DNA from: Parafannyhessea umbonata | Lineage (GTDB): Bacteria > Actinomycetota > Coriobacteriia > Coriobacteriales > Atopobiaceae | Length of the DNA stretch: 64,000 nucleotides | NCBI RefSeq assembly: GCF_012844235.1 | Contig: NZ_JABAGR010000002.1 | Location: 310,001-374,000 of the forward strand | Direction: 5' to 3' | Shown here: positions 36,904 to 48,631 of the stretch, piece by piece | Layout: each line of letters starts with the position of its first letter | Position numbering within the stretch: the stretch's first letter is position 1 | Position numbers and translations under genes: made by a program | The notes under the pieces: generated by a model | The model's database searches: none | What the model was told of the DNA's origin: nothing | The model's input: the letters and a program-made list of their open reading frames with translations, nothing else

Positions 36904-38130
36904 GTGGGCGTGGGCGCGTTGTACGTGCACGTGCCGTTCTGCCGCAGCAAGTGCGCGTACTGCGACTTCTCGTCGTGGGCCACGCGCGCGGGCGACCCGC
37001 TCATGGGGGCGTACGCGGCCTCCGCGGCGCGCATGGTGAGCCAGGCGGGGTCGATGGGGCTCCTCCGTGGCTGCCGCACGGGCTATCTGGGTGGGGGGAC
37101 GCCCACGTACCTGGGCGCGGACGTGCTCGGCGGGCTCGTGGCGGCCATGGCGCCGCACTGCCCGAGCGAGCTTACCGTCGAGGCGAACCCGGACTCGCTT
37201 ACCGATGACGTGCTGGACGCGCTCCTTGGCGCGGGTGCGACGCGCGTATCTGTGGGCGTGCAGAGCACGAACGCGGCCGAGCTCGCGGCGCTGGGCCGCG
37301 TGCACGGGCCAGCCCAGGCGCTCGACGCGCTCTCGCGGGGCGTGGCGGCGGGGCTCGACGTATCGTGTGACCTCATGTGCGCGACCCCGCTGCAGACGGA
37401 CGAGTCGTGGGAGAGGAGCCTTGCGGACGTGCTGTCCTGCGGCATCGGCCACGTGAGCGTGTACCCGCTCCAGATAGAGGACGACACGGCTCTTGGACGG
37501 CGCTACGCGGACGGGGACCCCGCGTTCAACGCGGAGGACGTGCAGGCTGCGCGCATGGAGGCGGCGGAGCGCGCCCTTGGCGCGGCGGGCCTTGCGCGCT
37601 ACGAGGTGGCAAGCTACGCACGGCCCGGCAAGGCGTGCGCCCACAACCGGGCGTACTGGACGGGCGTGCCGTACCTTGGCATAGGCACGGGCGCGTCTGG
37701 CATGCTGTGCGCTGGCGACTACGCGATCCTGCGCACCGCGGCGCCGCGCCTGCCCAAGGCGCCGGACGGCACGTGGCGCGTGCGCCTGACCGTCACGAGC
37801 GGGCGCCGCGCGTTTGCAGAGGCCGCGGGTATGGGAGACCTCTCGTACGACCTCGAGTTCCTGACCGAGCAGCAGGCCGCGGCCGAGGACCTGATGCTGG
37901 GGATGCGCCTTGCCAAGGGCGTGGGAGAAGGACTTCTCGCCCATGCGCGCCGCGCCCTCGGCGCGCAGGCGGTGGACGCGGCCGTGGCCGAGGCGCGGCG
38001 CGAGGGTCTTGCGCAGGAGCGCCCGGACGGCGGTCTTGCGCCCACGCGCCGCGGATGGCTCCTGGGAAACGAGCTCTATGGCATCATGTGGGACCTTGCC
38101 CCGGGCACGGTGCTTGAGGCGAGCGCCTGA
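36904..38130 (+). CDS. hemW: Heme chaperone HemW (radical SAM)
   Basis: The 408-residue protein has the radical-SAM cluster C13-x3-C17-x2-C20 (CRSKCAYCDF) after YVHVPF, the glycine-rich GGGTPTYLG, and the HemW/HemN pattern EANPDSLTDDVLDALLGAG. The C-terminal HemW domain ends GWLLGNELYGIMWDL. HemW lacks coproporphyrinogen oxidase activity and is thought to insert heme into respiratory enzymes; annotation as HemN is a common error. GTG 36904 is the first start after the dus stop; GTG 36910 is also possible. In Firmicutes hrcA-grpE-dnaK-dnaJ follows; here a DnaJ-like gene does. Confidence 0.9.
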   Translation: MGVGALYVHVPFCRSKCAYCDFSSWATRAGDPLMGAYAASAARMVSQAGSMGLLRGCRTGYLGGGTPTYLGADVLGGLVAAMAPHCPSELTVEANPDSLTDDVLDALLGAGATRVSVGVQSTNAAELAALGRVHGPAQALDALSRGVAAGLDVSCDLMCATPLQTDESWERSLADVLSCGIGHVSVYPLQIEDDTALGRRYADGDPAFNAEDVQAARMEAAERALGAAGLARYEVASYARPGKACAHNRAYWTGVPYLGIGTGASGMLCAGDYAILRTAAPRLPKAPDGTWRVRLTVTSGRRAFAEAAGMGDLSYDLEFLTEQQAAAEDLMLGMRLAKGVGEGLLAHARRALGAQAVDAAVAEARREGLAQERPDGGLAPTRRGWLLGNELYGIMWDLAPGTVLEASA

Positions 38131-38250
38131 GCGGGGGGCGGCGCGACGAGCCGCGCGCGGGCACCCCTGCGCGTGACCTGGGAGCATGGGGCGCGAGGTG
38201 GGGATTTCCTGCGCGGCGGCGCCGCATGAATAACGGGCGGCCGCATTGGA

Positions 38251-38256
38251 TAGAAT
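38251..38256 (+). promoter_or_regulatory. Candidate -10 box for the DnaJ-like gene
   Basis: TAGAAT lies 64 bases before the chosen start, in a 189-bp spacer that otherwise holds only GC-rich palindromes. No -35 or CIRCE-type inverted repeat was found. Confidence 0.35.
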
Positions 38257-38319
38257 TTTGACCGCATGCGCCGTTGGCGCGTGGGAACGCAGACAGGCGG
38301 CATGGATTCGGAGCCCCGC

Positions 38320-39453
38320 ATGGCATCAATGAACGAGAAGGACTACTACGCGATCCTGGGCGTGAGCAAGGACGCGTCCACCGACGAGATACGCAAGGCC
38401 TTCCAGCAGAAGGCGCGCAAGCTCCACCCGGACGTGAACAAGGCGCCGGACGCGGAGGAGCGCTTCAAGGAGGTGTCCGAGGCCTACGCGGTGCTCTCGG
38501 ACGAGCAGAAGCGCAGCCGCTACGACGCCATGCGCTCCGGATCCCCGTTTGGCGCGCCCGCGTACGGCGGCGGCTCGCAGGGCTACGGCGCGCCCGCGGA
38601 CCCGTTTGGCGGCGCGGACCCGTTTGGCTGGGGCTTCCCGTTTGGCGGCGGCGCCTATCGCCGCACGAGCGCCCGCCGTTCGCGCGCGTACAACCCGCGA
38701 GCCGGCGCGGACGTCACCATCGACGTGGAGCTGGACCAGGAGACCGCGCGCAAGGGCACGCGCCGCGGCGTCACGTACCAGCGCTACGTCGCGTGCGACG
38801 TGTGCCACGGCAGCGGGTCGGTCGAAAGCGAGCACGCGGAGACGTGCCCCACGTGCGGCGGCTCCGGCCACATCAGCCTTGACCTGACGGGGCTGTTCGG
38901 CTTCGGCGTGATGGAGATGGAGTGCCCGGAGTGCGAGGGCGCGGGCAAGGTCGTCGCGGACCCGTGCGAGGCGTGCGGCGGGTCCGGGCGCGTGCTCTCC
39001 GCGAGCGAGGTCGTGGTGGACATCCCCGCCAACTCGCACGACGGCGACGAGGTGCGCGTGAGGGGCATGGGCAACGCCGGCACGAACGGCTCGTCCTCCG
39101 GCGACTTCGTCTGCCGCGTGGGCGTGGCGGCGGAGCGCGTGAACCCGCTGCAGGCGCGCGGGTTCCAGACCGTGGGCTTCATGCTGCCGTTCGTGGTGCT
39201 GGGCGCCGTGTCGGGCACGATCGTGTCCATGCTGCCGTTCCTGGCCATCATGGCGGTCATCGCGGGCATGCAGATCAGCCGCGGCGGCGGCGTGGGCCAT
39301 GGCGGCACGTGGTGGAGGAAGGCCGCGACGCACGTGGGCAACGGCGTGCTGTCGGGCCTTTTGCTCGCGCTGCTCATGGTGCTCATGTTCCAGTGCAGCC
39401 CGTACGCGCGCTACTCCGGCGGAGCGGTCGCGCCCGGCGGCGCGAGCTTCTAG
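38320..39453 (+). CDS. DnaJ-like protein with membrane C-terminus
   Basis: The 377-residue protein starts with a complete J domain ([23 protein letters not shown] motif in KLHPDVNK), which stimulates Hsp70 ATPase. A Gly/Phe-rich region ([19 protein letters not shown]) and all four zinc repeats ([32 protein letters not shown]) follow. Only the first strands of the substrate-binding domain remain ([20 protein letters not shown]). The end is instead hydrophobic: a probable hairpin of two membrane segments (about 287-325) and a third (about 348-364). ATG 38320 follows GGAG; ATG 38302 is also in frame. It looks like a duplicate of dnaJ turned into a membrane-anchored co-chaperone. Confidence 0.83.
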   Translation: MASMNEKDYYAILGVSKDASTDEIRKAFQQKARKLHPDVNKAPDAEERFKEVSEAYAVLSDEQKRSRYDAMRSGSPFGAPAYGGGSQGYGAPADPFGGADPFGWGFPFGGGAYRRTSARRSRAYNPRAGADVTIDVELDQETARKGTRRGVTYQRYVACDVCHGSGSVESEHAETCPTCGGSGHISLDLTGLFGFGVMEMECPECEGAGKVVADPCEACGGSGRVLSASEVVVDIPANSHDGDEVRVRGMGNAGTNGSSSGDFVCRVGVAAERVNPLQARGFQTVGFMLPFVVLGAVSGTIVSMLPFLAIMAVIAGMQISRGGGVGHGGTWWRKAATHVGNGVLSGLLLALLMVLMFQCSPYARYSGGAVAPGGASF

Positions 39454-39528
39454 CGCGTCCGGCTGGCGCGTTTGCAAAGGTTCCTGCGGGCCTTGGCCCG
39501 ACGTTCGACATGTGGGAGATAGGTAAGA

Positions 39529-40722
39529 GTGGCCTCTAAAGACTATTACGAGATTCTGGGCGTCGAGCGAGACGCCGACGCGAAGACGATCAAGCGCGCG
39601 TTCCTGAAGAAGGCGCGCGTGCTCCACCCCGACGTCAACAAGGAGCCCGACGCGGAGGAGAAGTTCAAGGAGGTCAACGAGGCGTACTCCGTCCTGTCGG
39701 ACGAGCGCAAGCGCTCGAACTACGACCGCTACGGCACCGCGGAGGGACCGGGCGGCTTCGGCTCGGACTACGTGGACATGTCGGACATCTTCGGCGGTGG
39801 CTTCGGCATCAACGACATCTTCGACTCGTTCTTCGGCGGCGGGCAGGGCGGAGGCTCTTCTCGCGCCGCCCGCACGCGCGGACGCGACATGGGCATCACC
39901 CTCAGGATCACGCTGGAGGAGGCCGCGGCCGGCTGCACCAAGACCATCGCGTACGACCGCCTTGCCCCGTGCGACGACTGCGGCGGCACCGGCGTGGCGG
40001 AGGGCGGCCACGTGAAGATGTGCGACAGGTGCCACGGCACCGGTCGCGTGGTAGAGGTGCAGCGCACGATCTTTGGCCAGATGCAGACCCAGACGACGTG
40101 CCCCGCGTGCCACGGTTCGGGCAAGGTCGTCGACAAGCCGTGCGAGACCTGCGAGGGCCAGGGCCGCACCCCCTCGCGCGAGACGGTGGACGTGAAGATC
40201 CCCGCCGGCGTGCACTCCGGCCAGTCGCTCACCGTGAAGGGCAAGGGCGAGGCGGGCGTGCGCGGCGACGCGTCCGGCGACCTCGTCGTGCGCGTGGAGG
40301 TCGCGGAGAGCGAGACGTTCCAGCGCCAGGGCGACGACCTGTTCTGCCGCGTGACGGTCGACTCGCTCGAGGCCATCGTGGGCACGACGGTGCGCATGCG
40401 GGGGATCCTTCCGGACGACGAGGTCGTGGTCGAGGTCCCCGCGGGCTGCTCCTACGGCCAGCAGGTGCGCGTGGAGCGCATGGGCATGCCGCGCGTGGGC
40501 ACGACGGCTCGCGGCAGCCTCATCGCGGTCGTCCAGGTCGTGCCGCCGAAGGACCTTACCGCCGAGCAACTCGAGAGCATCCGCAAGATCGTGGACGCGC
40601 GGGGCGAGAAGGACGCGGCGCGCGAGGGCGCGGCAGGTCCGGCGCGGGACGGCGCCTCGGCGGAGACCCGCAGGAAGCCGAAGTTCAAGGGCCGCGGGCG
40701 TCGCAACGGAAGGTCGAAGTGA
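39529..40722 (+). CDS. dnaJ: Chaperone protein DnaJ
   Basis: The 397-residue type I co-chaperone has a J domain (HPD in [11 protein letters not shown]), a short Gly/Phe region, the zinc domain with four CxxCxGxG repeats ([32 protein letters not shown]), and the full C-terminal substrate-binding domains. It delivers unfolded proteins to DnaK. The GTG start follows GGGAGATAGG. The basic tail ([15 protein letters not shown]) overlaps mtaB as GTGA. dnaK and grpE are not in the window. Confidence 0.95.
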   Translation: MASKDYYEILGVERDADAKTIKRAFLKKARVLHPDVNKEPDAEEKFKEVNEAYSVLSDERKRSNYDRYGTAEGPGGFGSDYVDMSDIFGGGFGINDIFDSFFGGGQGGGSSRAARTRGRDMGITLRITLEEAAAGCTKTIAYDRLAPCDDCGGTGVAEGGHVKMCDRCHGTGRVVEVQRTIFGQMQTQTTCPACHGSGKVVDKPCETCEGQGRTPSRETVDVKIPAGVHSGQSLTVKGKGEAGVRGDASGDLVVRVEVAESETFQRQGDDLFCRVTVDSLEAIVGTTVRMRGILPDDEVVVEVPAGCSYGQQVRVERMGMPRVGTTARGSLIAVVQVVPPKDLTAEQLESIRKIVDARGEKDAAREGAAGPARDGASAETRRKPKFKGRGRRNGRSK

Positions 40723-41999
40723 CGGCCGCCCCGCGACCGAGGGTCGCGTTCGTGAACCTGGGCTGCCGCGTCAACCGCGTCGAGACCGACGTGATCGCAA
40801 GCGAGCTCGAGCGCCACGGCTGCGAGCTCGTGCCGGAAGGCGAGGCCCAGGCCATCGTCGTTAACACGTGCGCCGTCACGGGCGAGGCGGAGGCGAAGAC
40901 CCGAAAGACCGTCCGGCACGCGGCGGGCCTGCCGGGATGCCCCACCGTCGTCGCTACCGGTTGCGTCGCGAGCCTGTTCGCGGAGGAGCTCTCGGCCATC
41001 GCGGACAACGTGGTGGTGGAGCCCAACAAGGCGCGCGTCGCGGCGCGCGTGCTTGAGCACCTGGGCATAGTTGACGGGGCCGTGGACGATTCCGGCTCCG
41101 TCGTGAGCGTCACGCCCACGCCGACGGGCCGCATGCGCCCGGGCATAAAGATCCAGGACGGCTGCGACAACCGCTGCACGTACTGCATCGTGTGGAAGGC
41201 GCGCGGCGCCTCGCGCTCCATGGGCGCGGAAGAGGTCGTGGCGCGCGTGCGCGACGCGCAGTCCCGCGGCGCGCACGAGGTGGTGCTCACGGGCATCAAC
41301 CTCGGGCGCTTCGGCGCCGAGGCGCCGGACGGCACGAGGGTGGGCCTGCCGGGGCTCATCGAACTTCTCCTGAGGGAGACCTCGATCGAGCGCCTGAGGC
41401 TCTCTTCCATCGAGCCGCCGGACGTGACGGACGAGCTGCTGCGCGTCATGGGCGAAAACCCGGAGCGCGTGGCACCGTTCCTGCACGTGTGCCTGCAGTC
41501 CGGCTGCGACGCGACGCTGAGCCGCATGGGCCGCGTGTACGACACGGCGTACTTTGCCGACGTCGTGCGGCGCGCGCGGCGGGCGGTCCCCGGGATCGCG
41601 CTCGGCACGGACCTCATCGTGGGGTTCCCGGGCGAGAGTGACGAGGACTTCGAGCGGTCGCTCGAGTTCTGCCGCGACATGGCGTTCGCGAAGATGCACG
41701 TGTTCCGCTACTCAAGGCGCCCGGGCACGCCGGCGGCGCGCGCGGAGGGCCAGGTGGACCCCCACGTCATGGCGACGCGCAGCCGCCGCATGCGCGAGCT
41801 TGCGCAGCGGATGCGCCGCGAGCAGGCGCTTGAGCACGTTGGCGAGGAGGAGCTCGTCGTGGTGCAGTACCCGGGCCGCGGCGTCACGGGCGGGCTGTTC
41901 GACGCGCTCGTGGACCCAGGGATCGCGCTCGACTCGCTCGTGCGCGTGCGCGTGAGCTCCGTGATGGACGACGGAACGCTCGTGTGCGCCCGCACGTAG
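40719..41999 (+). CDS. mtaB: tRNA t6A37 methylthiotransferase MtaB
   Basis: The 426-residue radical-SAM enzyme adds a methylthio group to t6A37 in tRNAs reading ANN codons. The N-terminal UPF0004 domain has cluster Cys in [18 protein letters not shown] and ATGCVAS; the radical-SAM triad is [16 protein letters not shown]; a TRAM domain ends the protein. The sequence [11 protein letters not shown] and the [11 protein letters not shown] variant separate it from MiaB and RimO. It is coupled to dnaJ by a GTGA overlap, as the gene order in Firmicutes also suggests. Confidence 0.93.
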   Translation: MTAAPRPRVAFVNLGCRVNRVETDVIASELERHGCELVPEGEAQAIVVNTCAVTGEAEAKTRKTVRHAAGLPGCPTVVATGCVASLFAEELSAIADNVVVEPNKARVAARVLEHLGIVDGAVDDSGSVVSVTPTPTGRMRPGIKIQDGCDNRCTYCIVWKARGASRSMGAEEVVARVRDAQSRGAHEVVLTGINLGRFGAEAPDGTRVGLPGLIELLLRETSIERLRLSSIEPPDVTDELLRVMGENPERVAPFLHVCLQSGCDATLSRMGRVYDTAYFADVVRRARRAVPGIALGTDLIVGFPGESDEDFERSLEFCRDMAFAKMHVFRYSRRPGTPAARAEGQVDPHVMATRSRRMRELAQRMRREQALEHVGEEELVVVQYPGRGVTGGLFDALVDPGIALDSLVRVRVSSVMDDGTLVCART

Positions 42000-42000
42000 G

Positions 42001-42029
42001 TTGGGCGCGGACGCGAAAGCGTCTATCAT
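42001..42029 (+). promoter_or_regulatory. Candidate phoH promoter
   Basis: TTGGGC (42001-42006) and TATCAT (42024-42029) are 17 bases apart. The spacer contains a GACGC-GAAA-GCGTC hairpin sequence. The start point would be near 42036, leaving a short leader with AGGAGG before ATG 42060. Confidence 0.5.
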
Positions 42030-42059
42030 AGGGACAACGCATCGTCCGTCAGGAGGAAC

Positions 42060-43055
42060 ATGGAACCCACCCACGTCAGGCTCACCATACCGGACTCCGT
42101 CGACCCAACGCTGCTCATGGGGCCGGCGGACTCGCTCCTTCGCAGGATAGAGGGGGCATTCGACGCCATGGTCACCGTGCGCGGCAACCAGGTGAGCGTG
42201 ATCGGGCCCACGGACGTGGTGGACCAGGTGGTCTCCGTCTTTTCTCGCCTCATAAGGTGCGTGGAGAAGGGCGACGTCCCGACGACCGAAGACGTCGACC
42301 TGCTGATAGGCCAGGTGAGCCACGGGGCGAGCGACTCGTCGGACCTTTCGGACGACATCCTGCTCACGTACCGCGGGCGCGCCATACGCCCGAAGACCGC
42401 CGGGCAGAAGCGCTACATAGACTCCATCCGCGACAACACCATCACGTTTGGCATAGGCCCCGCAGGCACCGGCAAGACCTACCTCGCCATGGCCATGGCC
42501 GTGAGCGCGCTCAAGCGCCGTGAGGTGGGGCGCATCGTGCTCGCGCGGCCCGTGGTCGAGGCGGGGGAGTCCCTGGGCTACCTGCCCGGAACGCTGCAGG
42601 AGAAGCTGGACCCGTACGTGCGGCCGCTGTACGACGCGCTGTTCGACATGACGGACATGGAGAAGGGCAACGCCCTCATCGAGCAGGGCGTCATCGAGAT
42701 CGCCCCGCTCGCGTTCATGCGCGGGCGCACCATGAACGACGCGTTCGTGATCCTGGACGAGGCCCAGAACACGACGCCGGACCAGATGAAGATGTTCCTC
42801 ACGAGGCTGGGCTTCGGGTCGAAGTTCGTCGTGACGGGCGACCTCACCCAGCGCGACCTGCCCGGCAGGAACGGGCTGGAGTCCGCCCGCGCCGTGCTTG
42901 GGGACGTGGACGACGTGAGCTTCGTGGACCTTGGCAGAAACGACATCGTGCGGCACTCGCTCGTGGCGAAGATCGTGGACGCGTACGACAGGGCGCAGGG
43001 CGCGTACGCCGCGGGGACCGCCGCGGGAAGGGAGACCACCCGACATGGGGAATAG
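42060..43055 (+). CDS. phoH: PhoH-like ATPase
   Basis: The 331-residue protein has an N-terminal KH-like region (about 1-85), then a P-loop ATPase with GIGPAGTGKTYLAMAMA (Walker A about 131-139), LARPVVEAGESLGYLPG, and Walker B VILDEAQNTTPDQMKMFLTR followed by VVTGDLTQRDLPG. PhoH-like proteins are linked to RNA turnover with YbeY, though the exact role is unsettled. It overlaps ybeY by 11 bases, the standard pairing. AGGAGGAACA precedes the ATG. Confidence 0.93.
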   Translation: MEPTHVRLTIPDSVDPTLLMGPADSLLRRIEGAFDAMVTVRGNQVSVIGPTDVVDQVVSVFSRLIRCVEKGDVPTTEDVDLLIGQVSHGASDSSDLSDDILLTYRGRAIRPKTAGQKRYIDSIRDNTITFGIGPAGTGKTYLAMAMAVSALKRREVGRIVLARPVVEAGESLGYLPGTLQEKLDPYVRPLYDALFDMTDMEKGNALIEQGVIEIAPLAFMRGRTMNDAFVILDEAQNTTPDQMKMFLTRLGFGSKFVVTGDLTQRDLPGRNGLESARAVLGDVDDVSFVDLGRNDIVRHSLVAKIVDAYDRAQGAYAAGTAAGRETTRHGE

Positions 43056-43548
43056 CTACGACATCGTGCTCGAGGAGGGCGTCGTGTGCCCGGTTGGCAC
43101 GGACGAGATCCGCGAGGACTGCGACTTCGTGCTCAGGAGCGAGGGCGTAGGGAGGCCGTGCATGGTCTCCGTCTCCGTCGTGGGGGACGCGCGCATGCGC
43201 GAGCTCAACGCCGAGTGGCGCGACCAGGACCGCGTGACGGACGTGCTGTCGCTGGAGTGCGAGCGCCCGGACGACGCGGACCTCGCGCCCGGCGAGCCGT
43301 GCGAGCTTGGCGACATCGTGCTCGCGCCCGCCTACATCGAGCGCCAGGCCAAGGGCTTTGGCACGACGCCTGCGGACGAGTTCCGGCTGCTCTTGGTGCA
43401 CGGCATGCTGCACCTCCTGGGCTACGACCACCTGGAGGACGACGAGGCCGAGGTCATGGAGGCCCGCGAGGACGAGCTGCTGCGTCAGATCAGGACGGAC
43501 CGCGCCATCGACCACGTGACCCTCACGCGCCACCGGGGCGGTGAGTAG
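43045..43548 (+). CDS. ybeY: Endoribonuclease YbeY
   Basis: The 167-residue metalloprotein acts in 16S rRNA 3'-end maturation and ribosome quality control. The zinc motif HGMLHLLGYDH (about 119-129) is intact, and DRVTDVLSLE and LGDIVLAPAYIERQA are typical. ATG 43045 lies within phoH after AAGGGAGACC; the frame continues upstream but without conserved residues. dgkA starts two bases after its stop, followed by era, which cooperates in 30S maturation. Confidence 0.95.
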   Translation: MGNSYDIVLEEGVVCPVGTDEIREDCDFVLRSEGVGRPCMVSVSVVGDARMRELNAEWRDQDRVTDVLSLECERPDDADLAPGEPCELGDIVLAPAYIERQAKGFGTTPADEFRLLLVHGMLHLLGYDHLEDDEAEVMEAREDELLRQIRTDRAIDHVTLTRHRGGE

Positions 43549-43550
43549 AG

Positions 43551-43937
43551 ATGATACCCGGCCGCTCGCCGAGCCATCCCTCGTTCAGGCGGAGCTTCCT
43601 CTTCGCGCTGCAGGGCTTTCGAACAGCGCTTCGGCAGGAGCGCAACATCAAGGTCATGCTCGCGGGCGGAGCGTTTGCCGTGGCGATGGGAATCATCCTG
43701 CGGATTGACGCCGTGAGCTGGGCCATCGTGCTCGTGTGCTGCGGCATGGTCATCGCGGCCGAGCTCCTTAACACCGCGATCGAGACCGTGGTCGACCTGG
43801 TGTCGCCGGAGTTCCACCCGCTTGCGGGCCAGGCGAAGGACATCGCGGCCGCGGCGTCGTGGGTGCTGAGCCTGACCGCGGCCGTCGTGGGCGTCATCGT
43901 GTACGCGAACGCGCTCGTGAGGCTGTTGGCCGGCTAG
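43551..43937 (+). CDS. dgkA: Diacylglycerol/undecaprenol kinase
   Basis: The 128-residue membrane protein has three hydrophobic segments and the family active-site sequence AAELLNTAIETVVDLVSPEF with AGQAKDIAAAASW. Gram-positive members preferentially phosphorylate undecaprenol, recycling the lipid carrier for wall synthesis; that preference is inferred from lineage. ATG 43551 lies directly after the ybeY stop, with GGGGCGGTGAGTAG upstream. Confidence 0.92.
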   Translation: MIPGRSPSHPSFRRSFLFALQGFRTALRQERNIKVMLAGGAFAVAMGIILRIDAVSWAIVLVCCGMVIAAELLNTAIETVVDLVSPEFHPLAGQAKDIAAAASWVLSLTAAVVGVIVYANALVRLLAG

Positions 43938-43957
43938 GCGCCGCACGGGGAAAGACC

Positions 43958-43976
43958 GGCACCCGGAGCCGGTGCC
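43958..43976 (+). promoter_or_regulatory. Hairpin between dgkA and era
   Basis: GGCACC (43958-43963) pairs with GGTGCC (43971-43976) around a seven-base loop, with no T tract. A TTG that could extend the era frame follows immediately, but a start there is unlikely. It may be a processing or mild attenuation signal. Confidence 0.4.
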
Positions 43977-44036
43977 TTGGCCGTGCACGGCGCGGCCAAG
44001 AACGTAGAGGACGCAATCACCCAGGGGGTGCGCTCC

Positions 44037-44975
44037 ATGGAAAAGGACGAGAAGGGCCAGATGGGCGAGAAGGGCGAGGCGCCGTTCAGGAGCGGCTTCG
44101 TCGCGCTGGTGGGACGGCCCTCGGTCGGCAAGTCGACGCTTTTGAACGCCGCGGTGGGCGGCAAGCTCGCCATCACGAGCCCCGTCGCGCAGACGACGCG
44201 CAGGCGCATGCGGGCCGTCGTGAACACGCCGGGCTCGCAGCTCGTGATCGTGGACACGCCGGGCCTGCACAAGCCGAAGGACGCCCTGGGCAAGGAGCTG
44301 AACAAGGTGGCGCTCGGCGAGCTGGGCGACGTGGACGTGGTGGCGTTTCTCGTCGACGCGACGAAGCCCGTCGGCAGGGGCGACGAGTGGGTCGCGAAGC
44401 ACGTGGCGGCCTCGAGGGCGCCGTTCAAGCTGCTCGTGATCACGAAGGCGGACCTCGCGAAGCCCGAACAGGTGAGGTCGCAGCTCGACGCGGCGTCCGC
44501 GCTCGCGAGGTTCGACGACGCCATGGTCATATCCGCGAAGGAGGGCTTCAACGTCGACTCGTTCGTGAGCCTGGTGGGCGAGCACCTGCCCGAGGGCCCG
44601 CGGTGGTTCCCGGAGGACATGGACTGCGACGCGACGGACGAGGAGCTCGTGGCGGAGTTCGTGCGCGAGAAGGTGCTGAACAACCTGCGGCAGGAGGTCC
44701 CGCACTCCGTGGGCGTCATCTGCGACGACATCGACTGGCGCAAGGACGGGCTCGCCTCGATACGCGCGACCATCATCGTCGAGCGCGAGGGCCAGAAGGG
44801 CATCGTGATCGGCAAGGGCGGCCAGATGATCAAGCGCATCGGCACCCAGGCGCGCCGTGACGTGGAGCGGCTGTTCGACACGAAGGTGTTCCTGGACCTT
44901 CAGGTGCGCGTGCAGCCGCAGTGGCGCCGCGACCAGAACGAGATCCGCCGCCTGGGCTACGACTACGAGGAGTAG
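44037..44975 (+). CDS. era: GTPase Era
   Basis: The 312-residue GTPase binds the 3' end of 16S rRNA during 30S maturation. The G domain has GRPSVGKST (about 26-34), [22 protein letters not shown] and ITKAD; the C-terminal KH domain includes [21 protein letters not shown] 44037 follows AGGGGGTG; an upstream TTG at 43977 adds about 20 unconserved residues right after a hairpin. recO follows in six bases. Confidence 0.95.
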   Translation: MEKDEKGQMGEKGEAPFRSGFVALVGRPSVGKSTLLNAAVGGKLAITSPVAQTTRRRMRAVVNTPGSQLVIVDTPGLHKPKDALGKELNKVALGELGDVDVVAFLVDATKPVGRGDEWVAKHVAASRAPFKLLVITKADLAKPEQVRSQLDAASALARFDDAMVISAKEGFNVDSFVSLVGEHLPEGPRWFPEDMDCDATDEELVAEFVREKVLNNLRQEVPHSVGVICDDIDWRKDGLASIRATIIVEREGQKGIVIGKGGQMIKRIGTQARRDVERLFDTKVFLDLQVRVQPQWRRDQNEIRRLGYDYEE

Positions 44976-44981
44976 CGTCCC

Positions 44982-45734
44982 GTGGCCGGAAGGAGGAGCG
45001 TCCGCACCAGGGCGATCGTGATCGACAGGAGGACCCGCCTGAAGGAGCAGGACCTGATCCTGACGCTGCTTACGCAGGACGGCCAGCGCGCGGACGTGAT
45101 CGCGAAGGGCGGCCTGAAGCCGGGAGGGCGCCTCGCCGCGCGCGTGGAGCTCTTCAGCGAGACGGACTTCCTCATCGCAAGCGGGCGCAGCCTCGGCATC
45201 ATCACGGAGGCCGCGACGGTAAACCCGCACGCGGGGCTTCGCGGCGACATGGCGCGCGTGAGCGCGGCGTCGTGCGTGTGCGAGGTGGCGCGTCTCACGT
45301 GCTTCGAGGACATGCCGGACCCGTACCTGTTCGCGATATGCTCGCGCGCGCTCACGGCGTGCGAGCAGGCTTCGGACCAGGAGCGCCTCGACCTCGTCGT
45401 CGCCGCGTACACGTTCAAGGTAACGGCGCACGGCGGCTGGAGGCCGGAGCTGCGGCGTTGCACGCTCTGTGGCGACGAGGACGTCGCGTTCTTCTCGCCC
45501 CGCGCCGGAGGAATGCTGTGCGCGAGCTGCGCCAAGGACGTGGCCGGCGCCGTGCCCATGGGGCCTTTGGGCCGCGACCGCCTGCAGGCGCTCGTGAAGT
45601 CCACGTTCGACGACATCCTGCGGATGGAGCTTGGCGTCGACGTGACGACGGAGCTCGTCTCGCTCGCGCACGTGTGGGCGGCCACGCACCTGGACGCGCG
45701 CCTGCGCGCGTTCGAGTTCATGCTGAGCCTTTAG
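44982..45734 (+). CDS. recO: DNA repair protein RecO
   Basis: The 250-residue protein loads RecA on gapped DNA in the RecFOR pathway. An N-terminal OB fold ([20 protein letters not shown]), a helical middle and a zinc-like cluster CTLCG ... CASCAKD (about 154-182) match RecO. GTG 44982 follows GAGGAGTAG and is six bases from era, the common order. The gene ends the mtaB-phoH-ybeY-dgkA-era-recO series. Confidence 0.92.
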   Translation: MAGRRSVRTRAIVIDRRTRLKEQDLILTLLTQDGQRADVIAKGGLKPGGRLAARVELFSETDFLIASGRSLGIITEAATVNPHAGLRGDMARVSAASCVCEVARLTCFEDMPDPYLFAICSRALTACEQASDQERLDLVVAAYTFKVTAHGGWRPELRRCTLCGDEDVAFFSPRAGGMLCASCAKDVAGAVPMGPLGRDRLQALVKSTFDDILRMELGVDVTTELVSLAHVWAATHLDARLRAFEFMLSL

Positions 45735-45937
45735 GGCCGAGCCCGCCGTCCGAGTTGTGTCGCAGTTGTGTTCCAAATGCGGTGATTGCGCCCGGGGCGA
45801 GAAAAGACGCGGGCGTCGCGGCTACGGCGTCCCCTCACGTGATACTATCAACCAGTCCGTACCCCCTACTTGGTGGCCCGCCCAATGCCAGACGGCCAAC
45901 CCAGTTCGGGGCGTATCTATGTGAAAGGGGTTTTACC
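45735..45937 (+). promoter_or_regulatory. rpsO promoter and leader region
   Basis: A -10-like TACTAT (45843-45848) preceded by TG-A would start transcription near 45855, leaving an 80-base leader. That leader contains paired GGCC and AACC/GGTT-type segments that could fold into an S15-binding structure, but no established motif was recognised. AAAGGGG is the ribosome site. The first 100 bases show nothing recognisable. Confidence 0.4.
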
Positions 45938-46216
45938 ATGGCAGTAAGCAAGGAGCGCAAGGCCGAGCTCATCAAGCAGTACGGCAAGGACGAGCACGAC
46001 TCCGGTTCCGCGCAGGTGCAGGTCGCGCTTCTGACCGAGCGCATCAAGGGCCTGACCGAGCACGTCAAGTTCCACAAGCACGACCACCACACCCGTCGTG
46101 GCCTGCTGATGCTCGTTGGCCAGCGTCGTCGCCTCCTGTCCTACATCAAGAAGCAGGACATCGAGGAGTACCGTCGCCTCATCAAGAGCCTCGGCATTCG
46201 CGACAACATCCAGTAA
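45938..46216 (+). CDS. rpsO: 30S ribosomal protein S15
   Basis: The 92-residue protein binds 16S rRNA and bridge B4. The conserved core is [40 protein letters not shown] and [17 protein letters not shown]. It is three residues longer than the usual 89. A leaky-looking terminator separates it from pnp, as in many bacteria. Confidence 0.97.
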   Translation: MAVSKERKAELIKQYGKDEHDSGSAQVQVALLTERIKGLTEHVKFHKHDHHTRRGLLMLVGQRRRLLSYIKKQDIEEYRRLIKSLGIRDNIQ

Positions 46217-46230
46217 CAAGGTGTTAAGAG

Positions 46231-46260
46231 GAGGGCGCCGGCATGGCGCTCTCTTTGTTT
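46231..46260 (+). terminator. Terminator between rpsO and pnp
   Basis: GAGGGCGCC (46231-46239) pairs with GGCGCTCTC (46245-46253), with one mismatch, and is followed by TTTGTTT. It probably allows some read-through into pnp. Confidence 0.75.
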
Positions 46261-46266
46261 GTCGGC

Positions 46267-46288
46267 CCGCCTGCAAAGGGGCAGGCGG
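46267..46288 (+). promoter_or_regulatory. Stable hairpin in the pnp leader
   Basis: CCGCCTGC (46267-46274) pairs perfectly with GCAGGCGG (46281-46288) around AAAGGG, 17 bases before the pnp start. In E. coli a leader hairpin of pnp is cut by RNase III and underlies PNPase autoregulation; a similar role here is only inferred from position. Confidence 0.5.
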
Positions 46289-46305
46289 AGATAAGAGGAA
46301 AAGTA

Positions 46306-48519
<2,214 letters not shown>

Positions 48520-48547
48520 GCCCGACGAGAGGCACTACGCATGAAGC

Positions 48548-48585
48548 GAGCGGGGAGTCCCAACCGGGGCTCCCCGCTCTTCTCG
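48548..48585 (+). terminator. Terminator of pnp
   Basis: GAGCGGGGAG (48548-48557) pairs perfectly with CTCCCCGCTC (48570-48579), followed by TTCTCG, 28 bases after the pnp stop. Confidence 0.85.
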
Positions 48586-48631
48586 TACGGAGAAATTGGT
48601 ACGTACGAAGGATGGATGCATTTAGGATAAA

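Noticed and set aside
43977-44036. TTG start extending Era by 20 residues
   Set aside because: It follows a hairpin directly, lacks a ribosome site, and the extra residues are not typical of Era; ATG 44037 has AGGGGGTG.
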